64,000 nucleotides of DNA from positions 1-64,000 of the forward strand of contig SVDC01000003.1 of the NCBI GenBank assembly GCA_015058045.1. The letters are read 5' to 3'. The translations under genes were made by a program, and so were the position numbers. Shown piece by piece: positions 21,551 to 32,409 of this stretch (the first letter of the stretch is position 1; every line of letters begins with the position of its first letter). Below the pieces are notes generated by a model. It was not told where the DNA came from. It saw only the letters and a program-made list of their open reading frames with translations, and searched no databases. The DNA is from Cellulosilyticum sp. (GTDB lineage Bacteria; Bacillota; Clostridia; Lachnospirales; Cellulosilyticaceae).

Positions 21551-23362
21551 CTACTTTTTAGATGCTCTTCTTCTTTCACCTTCATCAAGGATCTTTTTAC
21601 GAAGTCTGATTGCATCTGGTGTTACTTCTACTAATTCATCATCTTCGATGAACTCTAAAGCTTCTTCAAGTGTGAAGATTCTTGGTGGTGATAAACGGAT
21701 TGCATCATCAGCACCTGATGAACGAGTATTTGTTAATTTTTTATTTTTACATGGGTTAACTGTCATATCTTCTTTACGGTTATTTTGACCAATAATCATA
21801 CCTGGATATACATCAGTACCTGGTTTTACGAATAATGTTCCACGATCTTCAAGTGAGTTAAGTGCATACCCCATTGTTGTACCTGATTCTTGAGCAATAA
21901 GGGCACCATTTCCTCTTCTTGGAAGTTCCCCTACATAATCTGTGTAACCTTCGATTCTTCTTACCATTGTAGCTTCACCTCTTGTATCAGTGATCAGCTC
22001 ACTTCTGAATCCAAGAAGGGCACGTGTTGTACAGTGGTATTCGATACGAATGTGACCATTTTCTGGTTCCATACTTTGCATCATACCTTTACGAAGGTTT
22101 AATTTATTAATAACTGTACCAGAGTATTCTTCTGGACATGAAATGATTACACATTCAACTGGCTCTTGAAGTGTACCATTTTCATCACGGTGCATAATAA
22201 CCTCTGGTTTAGATACACCAAGTTCGTATCCTTCACGTCTCATATTTTCAATAAGAACTGATAAGTGAAGTTCTCCACGACCAGATACTCTGTATCCATC
22301 TGTTGTGTCCATTGGTTCAACGCGAAGACCAACGTTGATTTCTGTTTCTTTTTCAAGACGGTCTTTAATATGTCTTGTTGTAACAAATTTACCACTTTGA
22401 CCTGCAAATGGTGAGTTGTTTACAAGGAAGTTCATAGAAAGTGTTGGTTCTTCAATTGTGATTGGTGTCATTGGGTCTACTTGACCTACTTCACCAACTG
22501 TTTCACCGATAGAAATATCTGGAACACCAGCGATTACAACGATATCGCCACTTGTTGCTTCTGGAACAGCAATTTGTTTAAGGCCTTCATATACCATTAC
22601 TTTACTGATTTTAGCATTTCTTGACTTACCATCATTGTCTACGATTTCTACAGTTTGTCCTTCTTTAACTTTACCTTTGTAAATACGTCCAATACCAAGA
22701 CGACCTACGAAGTTATCGTATGATAATGCACTGATTTGTAATTGAAGTGGTGCTTCATCATCTTTTGGATATTCTCCAACTTGTTTAACAATTGTTTCAA
22801 GAAGTGGAATGATGTCTTTACCTTCATCATCTAATTCATATTGCATAATCCCTTGTTTACCAATTCCGTAAAGGATTGGGAAGTCAAGTTGTTCATCGTT
22901 TGCTTGAAGATCAACGAATAAGTCAAATGTCATATCCACTACTTCTTCAGCTCTATGATTTGGTTTATCAATTTTATTAATAACTAAGATTGGTTTTAAA
23001 CCAAGTTCTAATGATTTTTGAAGAACGAAACGTGTTTGTGGCATTGGTCCTTCAATTGAGTCTACTAAAAGAATTACTGTATCTACAGTACGGATAACAC
23101 GTTCTACCTCTGATGAGAAGTCACTATGCCCTGGAGTATCTACAATGTTAATTTTGTAATCTCCATATTTAATAGAACAGTTTTTAGAATAAATTGTAAT
23201 ACCTCTTTCTCTTTCAAGGTCATTACTATCCATAATACAGTCTACATGTTCCTCATTAGCTCTAAAGACACCACTTTGATTTAAAAAGGCATCTACAAGT
23301 GTAGATTTACCAGCATCAACGTGGGCAATAACAGCTATATTTATAATTTTCATATCGCTCAT
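21551..23362 (-). CDS. typA: Translational GTPase TypA/BipA
   Basis: [51 protein letters not shown]; probable start MSDMKI rather than ORF-track start 23410. Confidence 0.97.
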   Translation of the reverse strand: MSDMKIINIAVIAHVDAGKSTLVDAFLNQSGVFRANEEHVDCIMDSNDLERERGITIYSKNCSIKYGDYKINIVDTPGHSDFSSEVERVIRTVDTVILLVDSIEGPMPQTRFVLQKSLELGLKPILVINKIDKPNHRAEEVVDMTFDLFVDLQANDEQLDFPILYGIGKQGIMQYELDDEGKDIIPLLETIVKQVGEYPKDDEAPLQLQISALSYDNFVGRLGIGRIYKGKVKEGQTVEIVDNDGKSRNAKISKVMVYEGLKQIAVPEATSGDIVVIAGVPDISIGETVGEVGQVDPMTPITIEEPTLSMNFLVNNSPFAGQSGKFVTTRHIKDRLEKETEINVGLRVEPMDTTDGYRVSGRGELHLSVLIENMRREGYELGVSKPEVIMHRDENGTLQEPVECVIISCPEEYSGTVINKLNLRKGMMQSMEPENGHIRIEYHCTTRALLGFRSELITDTRGEATMVRRIEGYTDYVGELPRRGNGALIAQESGTTMGYALNSLEDRGTLFVKPGTDVYPGMIIGQNNRKEDMTVNPCKNKKLTNTRSSGADDAIRLSPPRIFTLEEALEFIEDDELVEVTPDAIRLRKKILDEGERRRASKK

Positions 23363-23706
23363 GTTTCGATCTCTCTTTCCGTAATTTATCACAATTAAGT
23401 ATTTTAACACATTTAATAGGAGGACTCAACATCTTATTATTTTTATATCTACTATTTATATAGTATGTGTTTTACATTTCTACTAAATACCTTTATCAAA
23501 TTGGTATCATTTCTCACATTTTTGTTCTTTATAGACATTTTCCTTTATTGATTATATCCTTATCTTTCCTATTATTTTTCTTTTTTATATGAAAACCTTC
23601 TATATTAATAGTTCCTTATATAATATGTATTAAAAATTTATTTTTTAATCTTTATTTTCAGTTTTTATGATAATATATAAACAATAAATAATCATAGGAG
23701 GCCTCT

Positions 23707-24537
23707 ATGGAACTTGAAATTTTGTACATATGCGAAAAAGAATACACTAAGCTCAATGAAAGTTTTACACAATCTGTGCTTCACACCCATGATCATCCTG
23801 AAATTTCTATTGTCTTTTCAGGAATGGCCCAATATTTTATCAACAATAAAACCTATACCCTGAAGGCAGGCGAACTCATTATTTTAGCTCCTGGTATTGT
23901 TCATAGTGTTACTATTCCCAAACAAAATCACTACAGAGATTTACATTTAGGTCTAAGTCACTTAGAGGGGCATCTTGCTGAATGCTGCACTCATTTTACA
24001 GATAACTTCCTAATTATTAATTTTACTGAAACTGAAAAATGTATCACAGAAATTTGCAATGCACTTGTCGAAGAATCTAATAAGCGACTACCAGATTATC
24101 AAATGATGCTTCAATCTCTTATCATGAGACTCCTTGTATGTTTATCTAGACGCCTAGATCATAGTAATACCTCTAAGATTCAGCATGTCTCTTCTCTTAT
24201 TTATCCTGATAAACGTGCTGTTGTTGAATGGATTACAGACTATATCCAGCAAAATTATATGAAAGAAATCTCACTAGAAATGTTTGCAAAAGATATGTAT
24301 TTGAGCCAGGTATATATTTCAAAAATATTTAAAGAGGAAACAGGACATTCTCCTATTCATTTTTTAATTCAAACCCGCCTGTCCATTGCTAAAAACTTGT
24401 TAGAAAACTATCCTATTCCTATCAAAGAAGTTTCTAGAAGGGTTGGTTATGAAGATGCTTATCATTTCAGTAAACTCTTTAAAAAATACTATGGTTATCC
24501 ACCTTCTGAAGTTAAAAAGTCTCCTCATAAGGCATAA
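23707..24537 (+). CDS. AraC family transcriptional regulator with cupin-like N-terminal domain
   Basis: N-terminal HDHPEISIVFSG..GELIILAPGIVHS; C-terminal AraC HTH MYLSQVYISKIFKEETGHSPIHFLIQTRLSIAKNLL..YHFSKLFKKYYGYPPSEVK. Confidence 0.93.
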   Translation: MELEILYICEKEYTKLNESFTQSVLHTHDHPEISIVFSGMAQYFINNKTYTLKAGELIILAPGIVHSVTIPKQNHYRDLHLGLSHLEGHLAECCTHFTDNFLIINFTETEKCITEICNALVEESNKRLPDYQMMLQSLIMRLLVCLSRRLDHSNTSKIQHVSSLIYPDKRAVVEWITDYIQQNYMKEISLEMFAKDMYLSQVYISKIFKEETGHSPIHFLIQTRLSIAKNLLENYPIPIKEVSRRVGYEDAYHFSKLFKKYYGYPPSEVKKSPHKA

Positions 24538-24568
24538 AAAAAACAGGCTCTTTATAAGCCTGTTTTTT
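24538..24568 (+). terminator. Terminator between convergent araC-type gene and ferredoxin
   Basis: AAAACAGGCT-ctttata-AGCCTGTTTTTT. Confidence 0.85.
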
Positions 24569-24583
24569 CACAATCTATTATGA

Positions 24584-24757
24584 TTAATTTTCTGGATTTG
24601 GTGCACCTACTGGACATACAGCTTGACATGTACCACAATCAATACATTGATCTCCATCGATTACATGTTTGCTATCCCCTTCAGAAATACATCCAATTGG
24701 GCAATCAGCAGCGCAAGCACCACAGTTAATACAATCATCATTAATTATGTATGCCAT
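24584..24757 (-). CDS. 2[4Fe-4S] ferredoxin
   Basis: Two CxxCxxxCP motifs: CINCGACAADCP and CIDCGTCQAVCP; start taken at MAYIINDDC. Confidence 0.95.
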   Translation of the reverse strand: MAYIINDDCINCGACAADCPIGCISEGDSKHVIDGDQCIDCGTCQAVCPVGAPNPEN

Positions 24758-24995
24758 TATACTTCCCTCCATTTACATTACATATTTTTACTTCACAATT
24801 AATGATACTATCATTAATTTTACCTGTCAAGAAAGTTACCTGTAAGTAACCCTTTTCTTTTTTACTATGCCCTCAACTAACTCTGTAGTGGACTTTCTCA
24901 TGAAATTTTAATCTTCACCTCACTTTGTCCTCATCAACTTCTATAGACTTTATGCTATACTATATACTATAAATTATTGATAAAGGAGTTATGCT

Positions 24996-25214
24996 ATGCT
25001 AAGTGCCCTATTTCATCTTATTTTATTGCCTTTTAAGCTCATATGGACGCTTGTGGGACTTGTATTTTCTTTATTAGGCAACCTTATGACGGCAGGAATC
25101 GGATTAATCCTACTCCTAGTAGGTATTATCCTTTGTTTCACTATTATTGCATTACCACTTGGTGTTATTTTTATCATCTTTGGTATCTTACTTTGTCTAA
25201 AAGGAATTTTTTAG
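24996..25214 (+). CDS. Small hydrophobic membrane protein
   Basis: 72 aa, two predicted hydrophobic segments, preceded by AAAGGAG, followed by strong terminator. Confidence 0.65.
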   Translation: MLSALFHLILLPFKLIWTLVGLVFSLLGNLMTAGIGLILLLVGIILCFTIIALPLGVIFIIFGILLCLKGIF

Positions 25215-25250
25215 ATGCTAGTTGCTCTTTAATTCATCCCATGCAATAAA

Positions 25251-25288
25251 GCCCCTCTAAAAGTAATAAACGCTACTTTTAGAGGGGC
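25251..25288 (+). terminator. Terminator
   Basis: GCCCCTCTAAAAGTA-N8-TACTTTTAGAGGGGC perfect 15-bp stem. Confidence 0.85.
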
Positions 25289-25367
25289 TTCTTCATAACT
25301 ATATTTCGTTTCTGCATGGGGCCTTTTCTATTTTTCCACTATCTTCTTCCGCCATGCAATACTCAAC

Positions 25368-26516
25368 TTATTCTTTTTTATCTTTAACTTCATTCAATAC
25401 ATTGATTTTTTCATTAAGATAATTCATACTTTCTTTAACATCTGTTAGTGTATCTAACATTTGTTCTTCTAAATGTTTAATTTCTTTTGCTATAATAGAA
25501 ATTTCATCTTCACCTTCTAATAACTCATGGGGTACTGAATCCTGAAATTCATTTTCTATGCTATCTTCTAAATAATGAGCAATATGCAACATACGTTTAG
25601 CAACAGATGTTGCAATAATATATATAAGTAATATTCCAATAACAATAGCCAGAATAATCCCTATTAGTATATCCCTTTTAAAGTTTATTAAATCAAGTTC
25701 TTTTTGTCCTTTATGACTTACGACACCTAAAATCCATCCATTCTCACTAACAAGTCCATAATGTAAATCAGATAACACGTGGGTATAAGGATTCTCTATC
25801 TCCAAACAATATTCCTCCCCAAATTGTAGATTCTCCCCAAAAAGGACATCTACGTCGGAATCATTTTCAATCCCACCACTTTCTTTGATTTGCATTTCTT
25901 CAACCACACTGTAGAAAACTTGTCCATCTTCATTGGCCAAAAAGTAAATCTTCCCATCACTTAAATTTTTAATATCCTCAAAAACATCTCTTATTTTGTA
26001 TATACCAACTATAATTGCTTGTACTTGATCTAGTTCATCTCTAATGGATTTCCCAAAGATCATGTACTCTTCATCTTTATAGTTAACAAGTTCTAATTTT
26101 CCCTCCAATGTTTCTATTAGCTCCTCATTAGGATCCCATTGGAATGTCAAACCATTTATACTTCTCCCTTGACCATTAACATCTAAAAGCATCATGTCTT
26201 GAAAATATGTGTTATACCTTCTTATTAAGTCAACTCGCTCTTCTAATCCCAACTTATCATTTGAGATATTATCTATTCGCGCAATGTTGCCTAAAGTTGT
26301 TTCTATACTAGAAACCAGTAACCTAACGTGATTAATGGATGCATTTGTAATAATTTCCGACTTATCTTGTTCCTTAGTATCTATCATATTAGTATAAATA
26401 CATAGAACCAATACATAATAGAATACGCATACACCCACTAAAATAGCGCCAAAGTCCATAATAAGCCTATACTTAACACTCTTTTTTCTTCTGTTTAATA
26501 TCTTTAGCATATACAT
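25368..26516 (-). CDS. Membrane sensor protein, Cache-like extracellular region plus HAMP-like region, no recognisable output domain
   Basis: N-terminal TM, about 230-aa extracytoplasmic region, second TM (ILIGIILAIVIGILLIYIIATS), then HAMP-like/coiled-coil ending ILNEVKDKKE. Confidence 0.65.
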   Translation of the reverse strand: MYMLKILNRRKKSVKYRLIMDFGAILVGVCVFYYVLVLCIYTNMIDTKEQDKSEIITNASINHVRLLVSSIETTLGNIARIDNISNDKLGLEERVDLIRRYNTYFQDMMLLDVNGQGRSINGLTFQWDPNEELIETLEGKLELVNYKDEEYMIFGKSIRDELDQVQAIIVGIYKIRDVFEDIKNLSDGKIYFLANEDGQVFYSVVEEMQIKESGGIENDSDVDVLFGENLQFGEEYCLEIENPYTHVLSDLHYGLVSENGWILGVVSHKGQKELDLINFKRDILIGIILAIVIGILLIYIIATSVAKRMLHIAHYLEDSIENEFQDSVPHELLEGEDEISIIAKEIKHLEEQMLDTLTDVKESMNYLNEKINVLNEVKDKKE

Positions 26517-26615
26517 ACTCCGTCTTTCTATTGTCTCATCAATATACTATCACAAAGTATGTTCACTTTCCATATTTTACATATTTTTTCACATTGCAGC
26601 ATAATTATTTATTCT

Positions 26616-28775
26616 TTATATAAACTCCATTCTCCAAGTAAAATAACCTGTTTGCTCATTTTTTTCATAAAATAAATAGGCTGCAAAGGTCGTTCCTTTT
26701 TTACTCTTAAGATTCTTAAATCCTACTTTTCCATTCTTAAGTAAAAGTTCTACCATTGGTCTTGTAACTTCCTTCCCCAGTGCTGCAATATACTTATCCC
26801 CTTTCCAAATTGTATACTTACAACCACTTTTCCAGTTACTACACCCAAAGGCACGTTCTGTTTCAATAATGTCATGACCACAAAGTGGACATTTACCTAC
26901 ACTCTCTTTTGAAAAGGTTGGTCTTCCAAAGCCACTTGAATCTTCTTTTATGGTCCCTACTGCTTCAGAGGTAAAATCCTTAATCATATTAAGGAACGTA
27001 TCCTTTTGGAACTTTCCTCTTTCTATATCAGATAAAGTTTTTTCTAGACGCCCTGTATATTCTAAGTCAAATAGTTCTTTAACGGGGAAATGCTCAACTA
27101 GGCTTTTTCCTAACTCTGTACAAGTTAAACTCTTCCCTTTAGCCATAATATAGCCTGTATCTTTCAGCTTCTTAATAGTCTCTGCTCTTGTAGCTGGTGT
27201 ACCAATACTAAAACCACTTAAAATAGATGCCATCATTTCCTCTGAATCTTCTTCCCCCTTAAAGGCTTTTCCACAAGTCTCCATAATTTTTAACAAGGTC
27301 TTTTCTGTATGCAGCTTTGGTGGTTTTCTTGTAACTGCATTAATACTGCTTTTTGCCAAAGCAACTTGTTCGTTTTGTACAACATAAGGAAGTACTGTAT
27401 CCTTACTATCTGGCTTCTCGATGACTTGCCATCCTTCTACAAGCTGTACTTTTCCTTTTGCAATAAAATCCCCTTTTACTTCTGGCTCTTCTATTTTAAC
27501 TGTAAGCTTTGTTTCTTCAAATTCTGCTATCGGTAAAAACTGCATTAAAAAACGATTTTTAATGGCCTCATAAACAATATTTTCATCTGCTGTTAGTCCT
27601 TTTGGCTTCATATAAGTTGGACAGATGGCACTATGGCTTTCTACCTTAGCATTATCAAAAATACGTTTATGCGTAGCAAATTTTAGCTGATTCTCATAAG
27701 GCAAACCAACCTTTAAAGTATCTAATACTTTCTTGGTACGATCCTTTAAACTTTCCTCTAAGGCCATACTTCCTGTTCTTGGGTAAGTAATATATTTCTT
27801 TTCATAAAGAGATTGTGCAACCTTTAAGACTTTATCTGAAGTCCATCCCTTATATTTACTAGTAACATACCCTTGTAAATTAGATAAGTTAAATAAGAGT
27901 GGTGCATATTCTTTTTTCTGCTCCACTTGCTTCTCTATAACTTTTCCAGACTTCCCTTTAATTAATCCTTGAATTTTTTCTAGTACAGCCTTATCTTCAA
28001 ACTTCTCATTAGGCTTATCTTCTTCATTCTTTTCATAATAAGTGGTCTCAAAAAACTCCCCTTTTTCTGTCTTAAAATGAGCTAGTAATTTATGATAAGT
28101 AGAACTTTGGAATTCAGCGATTTCTTTATCTCTATCATAAACAATCTTTAAGGTAGGCAGTAAGACACGCCCTATATTTAAAAGTCTTTTTTCACCTGTT
28201 CCATATTTTACAGTGGCTGCTGAAGTTAAATTAATCCCAATAATCCAATCTGCCCATTGTCTACCCATTCCTGCGTCTTGTAAAGACTGCATCTCTTCAT
28301 TAGGTTTTAAACGTTCCATTCCTTTTTTAACTTCTTCTGGTGTCCATTCATTTAATAAAATACGATAAATAGGTTTGCCTTGCCTTAAATAAAGAAAAAT
28401 TTCATCCGCAATGACCTGTCCTTCACGATCATAGTCTGTTGCCGAAATGATGCCATCTACATCTTCTCTCCCTATAAGTGTCTTGATAATTTGTATCTGT
28501 TTCTGTGCTCCAGGATCTACAGCTGCTTTATTCTTAGAGTCTGATTTTACCTTATACTTAAATGTCTCTGGAATAAAAGGGAATTTCTCGAGCTCCCATT
28601 TCTTCATGCGCTCATCATAATCTTTTGCATCATACAACTGAAGTAAATGCCCAAAAGCCCAGGTAATTAAATATTGCTCTCCTTCAAAATATCCATCTTT
28701 TCTGATTTTAATATTAAATGCGTCCGCAATATTTTTGGCTACTGAAGGTTTTTCTGCAATAACGACTTTCTTCAT
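26616..28775 (-). CDS. topB: DNA topoisomerase III
   Basis: VIAEKPSVAKNIADAF, TDYDREGQVIADEI, KYITYPRTGSMAL, SIGTPATRAETI; C-terminal CPLCG zinc-like motif. Confidence 0.95.
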   Translation of the reverse strand: MKKVVIAEKPSVAKNIADAFNIKIRKDGYFEGEQYLITWAFGHLLQLYDAKDYDERMKKWELEKFPFIPETFKYKVKSDSKNKAAVDPGAQKQIQIIKTLIGREDVDGIISATDYDREGQVIADEIFLYLRQGKPIYRILLNEWTPEEVKKGMERLKPNEEMQSLQDAGMGRQWADWIIGINLTSAATVKYGTGEKRLLNIGRVLLPTLKIVYDRDKEIAEFQSSTYHKLLAHFKTEKGEFFETTYYEKNEEDKPNEKFEDKAVLEKIQGLIKGKSGKVIEKQVEQKKEYAPLLFNLSNLQGYVTSKYKGWTSDKVLKVAQSLYEKKYITYPRTGSMALEESLKDRTKKVLDTLKVGLPYENQLKFATHKRIFDNAKVESHSAICPTYMKPKGLTADENIVYEAIKNRFLMQFLPIAEFEETKLTVKIEEPEVKGDFIAKGKVQLVEGWQVIEKPDSKDTVLPYVVQNEQVALAKSSINAVTRKPPKLHTEKTLLKIMETCGKAFKGEEDSEEMMASILSGFSIGTPATRAETIKKLKDTGYIMAKGKSLTCTELGKSLVEHFPVKELFDLEYTGRLEKTLSDIERGKFQKDTFLNMIKDFTSEAVGTIKEDSSGFGRPTFSKESVGKCPLCGHDIIETERAFGCSNWKSGCKYTIWKGDKYIAALGKEVTRPMVELLLKNGKVGFKNLKSKKGTTFAAYLFYEKNEQTGYFTWRMEFI

Positions 28776-28880
28776 CCACTGTCCCTCCTACTTCCCTTTC
28801 ATTCTTTTTAGGATCTTCTAGTACCTATACTCATTCATTGATTCTGCTCTTAATACAATACCTATGAATCACGAAATAAA

Positions 28881-28910
28881 ACAGACACAACGCCTTTCAT
28901 TGTGTCTGTA
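28881..28910 (-). terminator. Hairpin, possible terminator
   Basis: ACAGACACAA-N8-TTGTGTCTGT followed by TTTTATTT on minus strand. Confidence 0.55.
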
Positions 28911-28958
28911 GCTATTGTCCTATTTTTTTTTATATTATAGCATAAATACCCAAAAAAA

Positions 28959-28996
28959 TATACAGGTAGGTTACGCCAAGTAACACCCCTGTATAT
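28959..28996 (-). terminator. Terminator downstream of the acidic membrane protein gene
   Basis: TATACAGGggtGTTACttggcGTAACctaCCTGTATA followed by T-run on minus strand. Confidence 0.75.
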
Positions 28997-29004
28997 TTTA
29001 TGAA

Positions 29005-29367
29005 TTATGCTTCTGTGTTTTCAGTTTTTACTTCTTCTTGTTCTTCTTCTACTGCTTCTTCATCATTGATAAAATCATTGATTTTAACATATTCAACTTG
29101 ATCTTCTTCATCATCATAAATGCTATCATCAAAGTGATCAAAGTCCCCATCTAATTCATCAAAGTCTTCGAAATCCTCATCAATATATTCATAATGTTCT
29201 TCTAATTCTTTCTCTCTTTTCTTAGCAATCCAAATGATGACACCCACTAATACAGCGATAACACTAACACCTACAGCAATCCATGTGACACGTTTAGCTT
29301 CTTCTTTCTTCATTAATCTTCTTACTTCTTCTACTGTAAGAGGTAAATCTCTTAATCTGTCTCTCAT
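29005..29367 (-). CDS. Small single-pass membrane protein with very acidic C-terminal tail
   Basis: TM VTWIAVGVSVIAVLVGVIIWIA then Asp/Glu-rich tail. Confidence 0.65.
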   Translation of the reverse strand: MRDRLRDLPLTVEEVRRLMKKEEAKRVTWIAVGVSVIAVLVGVIIWIAKKREKELEEHYEYIDEDFEDFDELDGDFDHFDDSIYDDEEDQVEYVKINDFINDEEAVEEEQEEVKTENTEA

Positions 29368-29672
29368 CTATACTTCACTCCTTTATATTTATATTCATAT
29401 ATTTGATTATTAACTGGGTTAGGCCACTTTATCCTAATTTTATTGTATCGCATTTACCTTAAAATATACGATGAGTGTCCCTAAATGTTTTAATCATTTA
29501 CTATGTATTTTATACCATTGTATATCACTTGTTATCTACTATCAACTAAATATTATCAGAGATATGTTCTATTTTACTTGGTATATTCTTTATACTCATG
29601 ATTATTATAAACTTTAAAAATGTTGAAATTATGTTGCTTCTTATATTTTTTCTGAGCCTATTTACACCAGAA

Positions 29673-30131
29673 TTATTTTTCACTTAGGTAGTTATATAAA
29701 ATGACCTTTCCTTTATGTGATACTAATACATTTATTTTTTTCTTCTCACATTCTAACTTAATGACATTGGTCTTATTTTGCTCCTCTTTATTCGTAATAA
29801 ATGTTTTTGATTTTTTAAGATGCTCCCCGTTAATAATCAGCTCTTCATCTCCTTCAAAGCAGATTAATTGACTGATACTTGCATAACATAGGGATCCCAT
29901 TAAAATAGGCATTGCCAAGTTACTGCTACTACCACCTATAAAACATACCGCATTTGTACTCATAACAAATAAAAATAGTAGTATACCTATTTTCCCTGAT
30001 ACATGCCCAATATTTAGATAGCGATATTGTTTCACCCATTTCCAGTAAATAAAACGCGCTAAAAGTATAACATAAAAAATCACTTCCATAATGCCTGCCA
30101 TTATAATCAATATATTTACAACCTCTGCCAT
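29673..30131 (-). CDS. Hypothetical membrane protein
   Basis: 152 aa with several hydrophobic segments; no known family recognised. Confidence 0.55.
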   Translation of the reverse strand: MAEVVNILIIMAGIMEVIFYVILLARFIYWKWVKQYRYLNIGHVSGKIGILLFLFVMSTNAVCFIGGSSSNLAMPILMGSLCYASISQLICFEGDEELIINGEHLKKSKTFITNKEEQNKTNVIKLECEKKKINVLVSHKGKVILYNYLSEK

Positions 30132-30203
30132 CTTTTTACTCCTTTATCTTTTATCCTATGATACAACTCCTCTATCTCATTTTATTAACCTAGCCTAATG
30201 TTT

Positions 30204-30437
30204 CTATATTTTTCCTTGATTTGCAAATGCTTTTACTGTATCTACTGATCGCTTGTAAGGACTTGATAACACTGCATCTATTCTTTTGTCCGCTAAAAAT
30301 TGTGTCACAAAATGCCTATCGGCTAATCCTTTTTGAGTTAGTTCCCTTGCTCGGTCCTCATGATTCTCATAATTTGGTTGTGCATGTCTTACAAAATAAA
30401 TAGTTGGCATTGTTTTATCCCCCATATCACTTTTCAA
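30204..30437 (-). pseudogene. Truncated histidine phosphatase (phosphoglycerate mutase-like) N-terminal fragment
   Basis: IYFVRHAQPNYENHE..LTQKGLADR..SSPYKRSVDTVKAFA is the N-terminal third of the family, then stop after NQGKI. Confidence 0.65.
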
Positions 30438-30443
30438 TAAATA

Positions 30444-31187
30444 CTAATCATTTAGCAAGTAATCTAGCATTTTCTGTGGATGTTCTAAAAACTGTTTGGT
30501 TATAATATAATGCTCTGTTTCCTCATAAGGCGTTAGCTTAATATCTTCCTCTGTTAGCTCATATATTTCGGCGTTAGGATAAGCAAGTAATATAGGCGAA
30601 TGTGTGGCAATAATAAACTGACTATTTCTTTTTTCTAATTGGTGCATCTGTGCAATTAATGCCATTTGTCTAGAGGGTGATAATGCAGCTTCTGGCTCAT
30701 CTAATAAATAAATGCCATTTCCTCCAAAACGATTTAAAATAAGATTAAAAAAACTCTCACCATGAGATTGCTGATGTAATGACTTTCCACCATAGCTACC
30801 TAATAAAGGAAATATTTCATCCAAGCGATCAATTTCAGTTGCTACATTATAGAAACTTTCTGCACGAAGAAAAAAGCCATCCTTTGGATATTTTCTCTTT
30901 GAAATTTTGAGCTTGCCTGCTAAATTAGAATGGGTTTGCTTTGTATGAAAGGAAAAATTCTTTGTCCCCCCTTCTGCATTAAAACCATATGCAACAGCAA
31001 TCGCCTCTAATAAAGTAGATTTACCTGTTCCATTCTCTCCTACAAAAAATGAAATATTCTTATTAAATTTCAATTCGCCTTTAAGCATTAAATTTTTAAC
31101 TACTGGTAATCGACATACATAGGGCTCAATCTCTAATAAATCCTCAATCCGAATTGCATGAATATATTCTCCCAAATCCTTTCCCAC
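30444..31187 (-). CDS. AAA/ABC-like ATPase (predicted ATP-binding protein)
   Basis: Walker A FFVGENGTGKSTLLEAIA, SHGESFFNLI signature-like, Walker B GIYLLDEPEAALS, H-loop ATHSPIL. Confidence 0.88.
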   Translation of the reverse strand: MGKDLGEYIHAIRIEDLLEIEPYVCRLPVVKNLMLKGELKFNKNISFFVGENGTGKSTLLEAIAVAYGFNAEGGTKNFSFHTKQTHSNLAGKLKISKRKYPKDGFFLRAESFYNVATEIDRLDEIFPLLGSYGGKSLHQQSHGESFFNLILNRFGGNGIYLLDEPEAALSPSRQMALIAQMHQLEKRNSQFIIATHSPILLAYPNAEIYELTEEDIKLTPYEETEHYIITKQFLEHPQKMLDYLLND

Positions 31188-31199
31188 CTTACTACGTAT

Positions 31200-31829
31200 T
31201 TAAATAGATTCTAGTTGTCTCACATTCCCTTCCATAATAGCAGGTAAATAAGCTTTTACCTTCGCCGCTTCCCAATTCCACCACTGAATTTCTAGCAATC
31301 GCTCAATTGTGTCTGCATCAAATCTTTTCTTAATCAATTTTGCAGGTACGCCACCTACCACACCATAAGGTGGTACATCTTTTGTAACCACTGCTCTTGT
31401 CCCTATAATGGCACCATCACCAATCGTTACACCTTGCATAATGATTGCTTCATACCCAATCCATACATCATTTCCTATAACAATATCCCCTTTGTTATCC
31501 CAAGCCCTTGTGATTTCTTCTCCTTTTAATCCCCACTCTTCAAAAAAGATTGGAAATGGATAGTTCGATAAAGATTGCTTACTATGATTAGCTGAGGTAA
31601 AAATAAACTTAGCCCCACACGCAATAGAACAATACTTACCAATAATGAGTTTATCCTGATTCACTGGATAATGATACAGTACATTATTCTTTTCAAAATC
31701 ACATGGATTATTAAAGAAATCATTATACATAGTGTACTCCCCAACCTGAATATTCTCCCTTGTAATAACCTGATTTAAATAAACCGTTTGGTTATCACCA
31801 CTTCTTGGATAAATCTTTTTATGATTCAT
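31200..31829 (-). CDS. Left-handed beta-helix xenobiotic O-acetyltransferase (Vat/CatB-like)
   Basis: [74 protein letters not shown]. Confidence 0.88.
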   Translation of the reverse strand: MNHKKIYPRSGDNQTVYLNQVITRENIQVGEYTMYNDFFNNPCDFEKNNVLYHYPVNQDKLIIGKYCSIACGAKFIFTSANHSKQSLSNYPFPIFFEEWGLKGEEITRAWDNKGDIVIGNDVWIGYEAIIMQGVTIGDGAIIGTRAVVTKDVPPYGVVGGVPAKLIKKRFDADTIERLLEIQWWNWEAAKVKAYLPAIMEGNVRQLESI

Positions 31830-31896
31830 CTGCCTTCCCCCTATTAACTCTTAATTCTCTTTCATAATCTCTTATTTTAATGAACTAATCCACTTC

Positions 31897-32355
31897 TTAC
31901 TTCGCTAACTGCTTCTCCATACAAATAGACTCAGGCATATCAACATATTGTCCATAATTTACTATTCTTTCAAAACCTATACTCTTATATAAATGAATTG
32001 CACCTTTTAAGGCCGCTCCTGTTTCTAAAATCAAAGTATCATATCCTTTTTCTTTAGCCTGCTTTTCAAGTGCCTCCATGATTCTTTTAGCAACACCTTG
32101 CTTTCTATATGCCTCCTTTACAAAAACGCGCTTAACTTCTGCCACATGGTCATCATACTGTTTAAAGCTCCCAGTTCCTATTACCACCCCATCGTCTATA
32201 GCCAGTACAACATCATGAATTTCTTCAAGCGTATTAAATGCCACATATTGCTCTTGCTGTTTTTCTACCCCAACTGCTTCATTTAAATAATCATCCAGTT
32301 CTGCACATAACTTAATAAATCTTTCATCTGTTCCATTTGTCATCTCAATTTTCAT
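31897..32355 (-). CDS. GNAT family N-acetyltransferase
   Basis: VKRVFVKEAYRKQGVAKRIMEALEKQAKEKG acetyl-CoA motif, LYKSIGFERI. Confidence 0.88.
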   Translation of the reverse strand: MKIEMTNGTDERFIKLCAELDDYLNEAVGVEKQQEQYVAFNTLEEIHDVVLAIDDGVVIGTGSFKQYDDHVAEVKRVFVKEAYRKQGVAKRIMEALEKQAKEKGYDTLILETGAALKGAIHLYKSIGFERIVNYGQYVDMPESICMEKQLAK

Positions 32356-32409
32356 TATGATTACCTAATCTCCTTTCTTGCCTGTTCTCTAAAAGTTTGA
32401 TATCCCCTT

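Noticed and set aside
23363-23410. N-terminal extension of TypA (MLKYLIVINYGKRDRN)
   Set aside because: Family start corresponds to [16 protein letters not shown]; upstream part is leader sequence.
30444-31829. ATPase plus acetyltransferase as a possible anti-phage system
   Set aside because: The ATPase lacks a nuclease/effector partner and the neighbour is a classic xenobiotic acetyltransferase; no supporting defence gene nearby.
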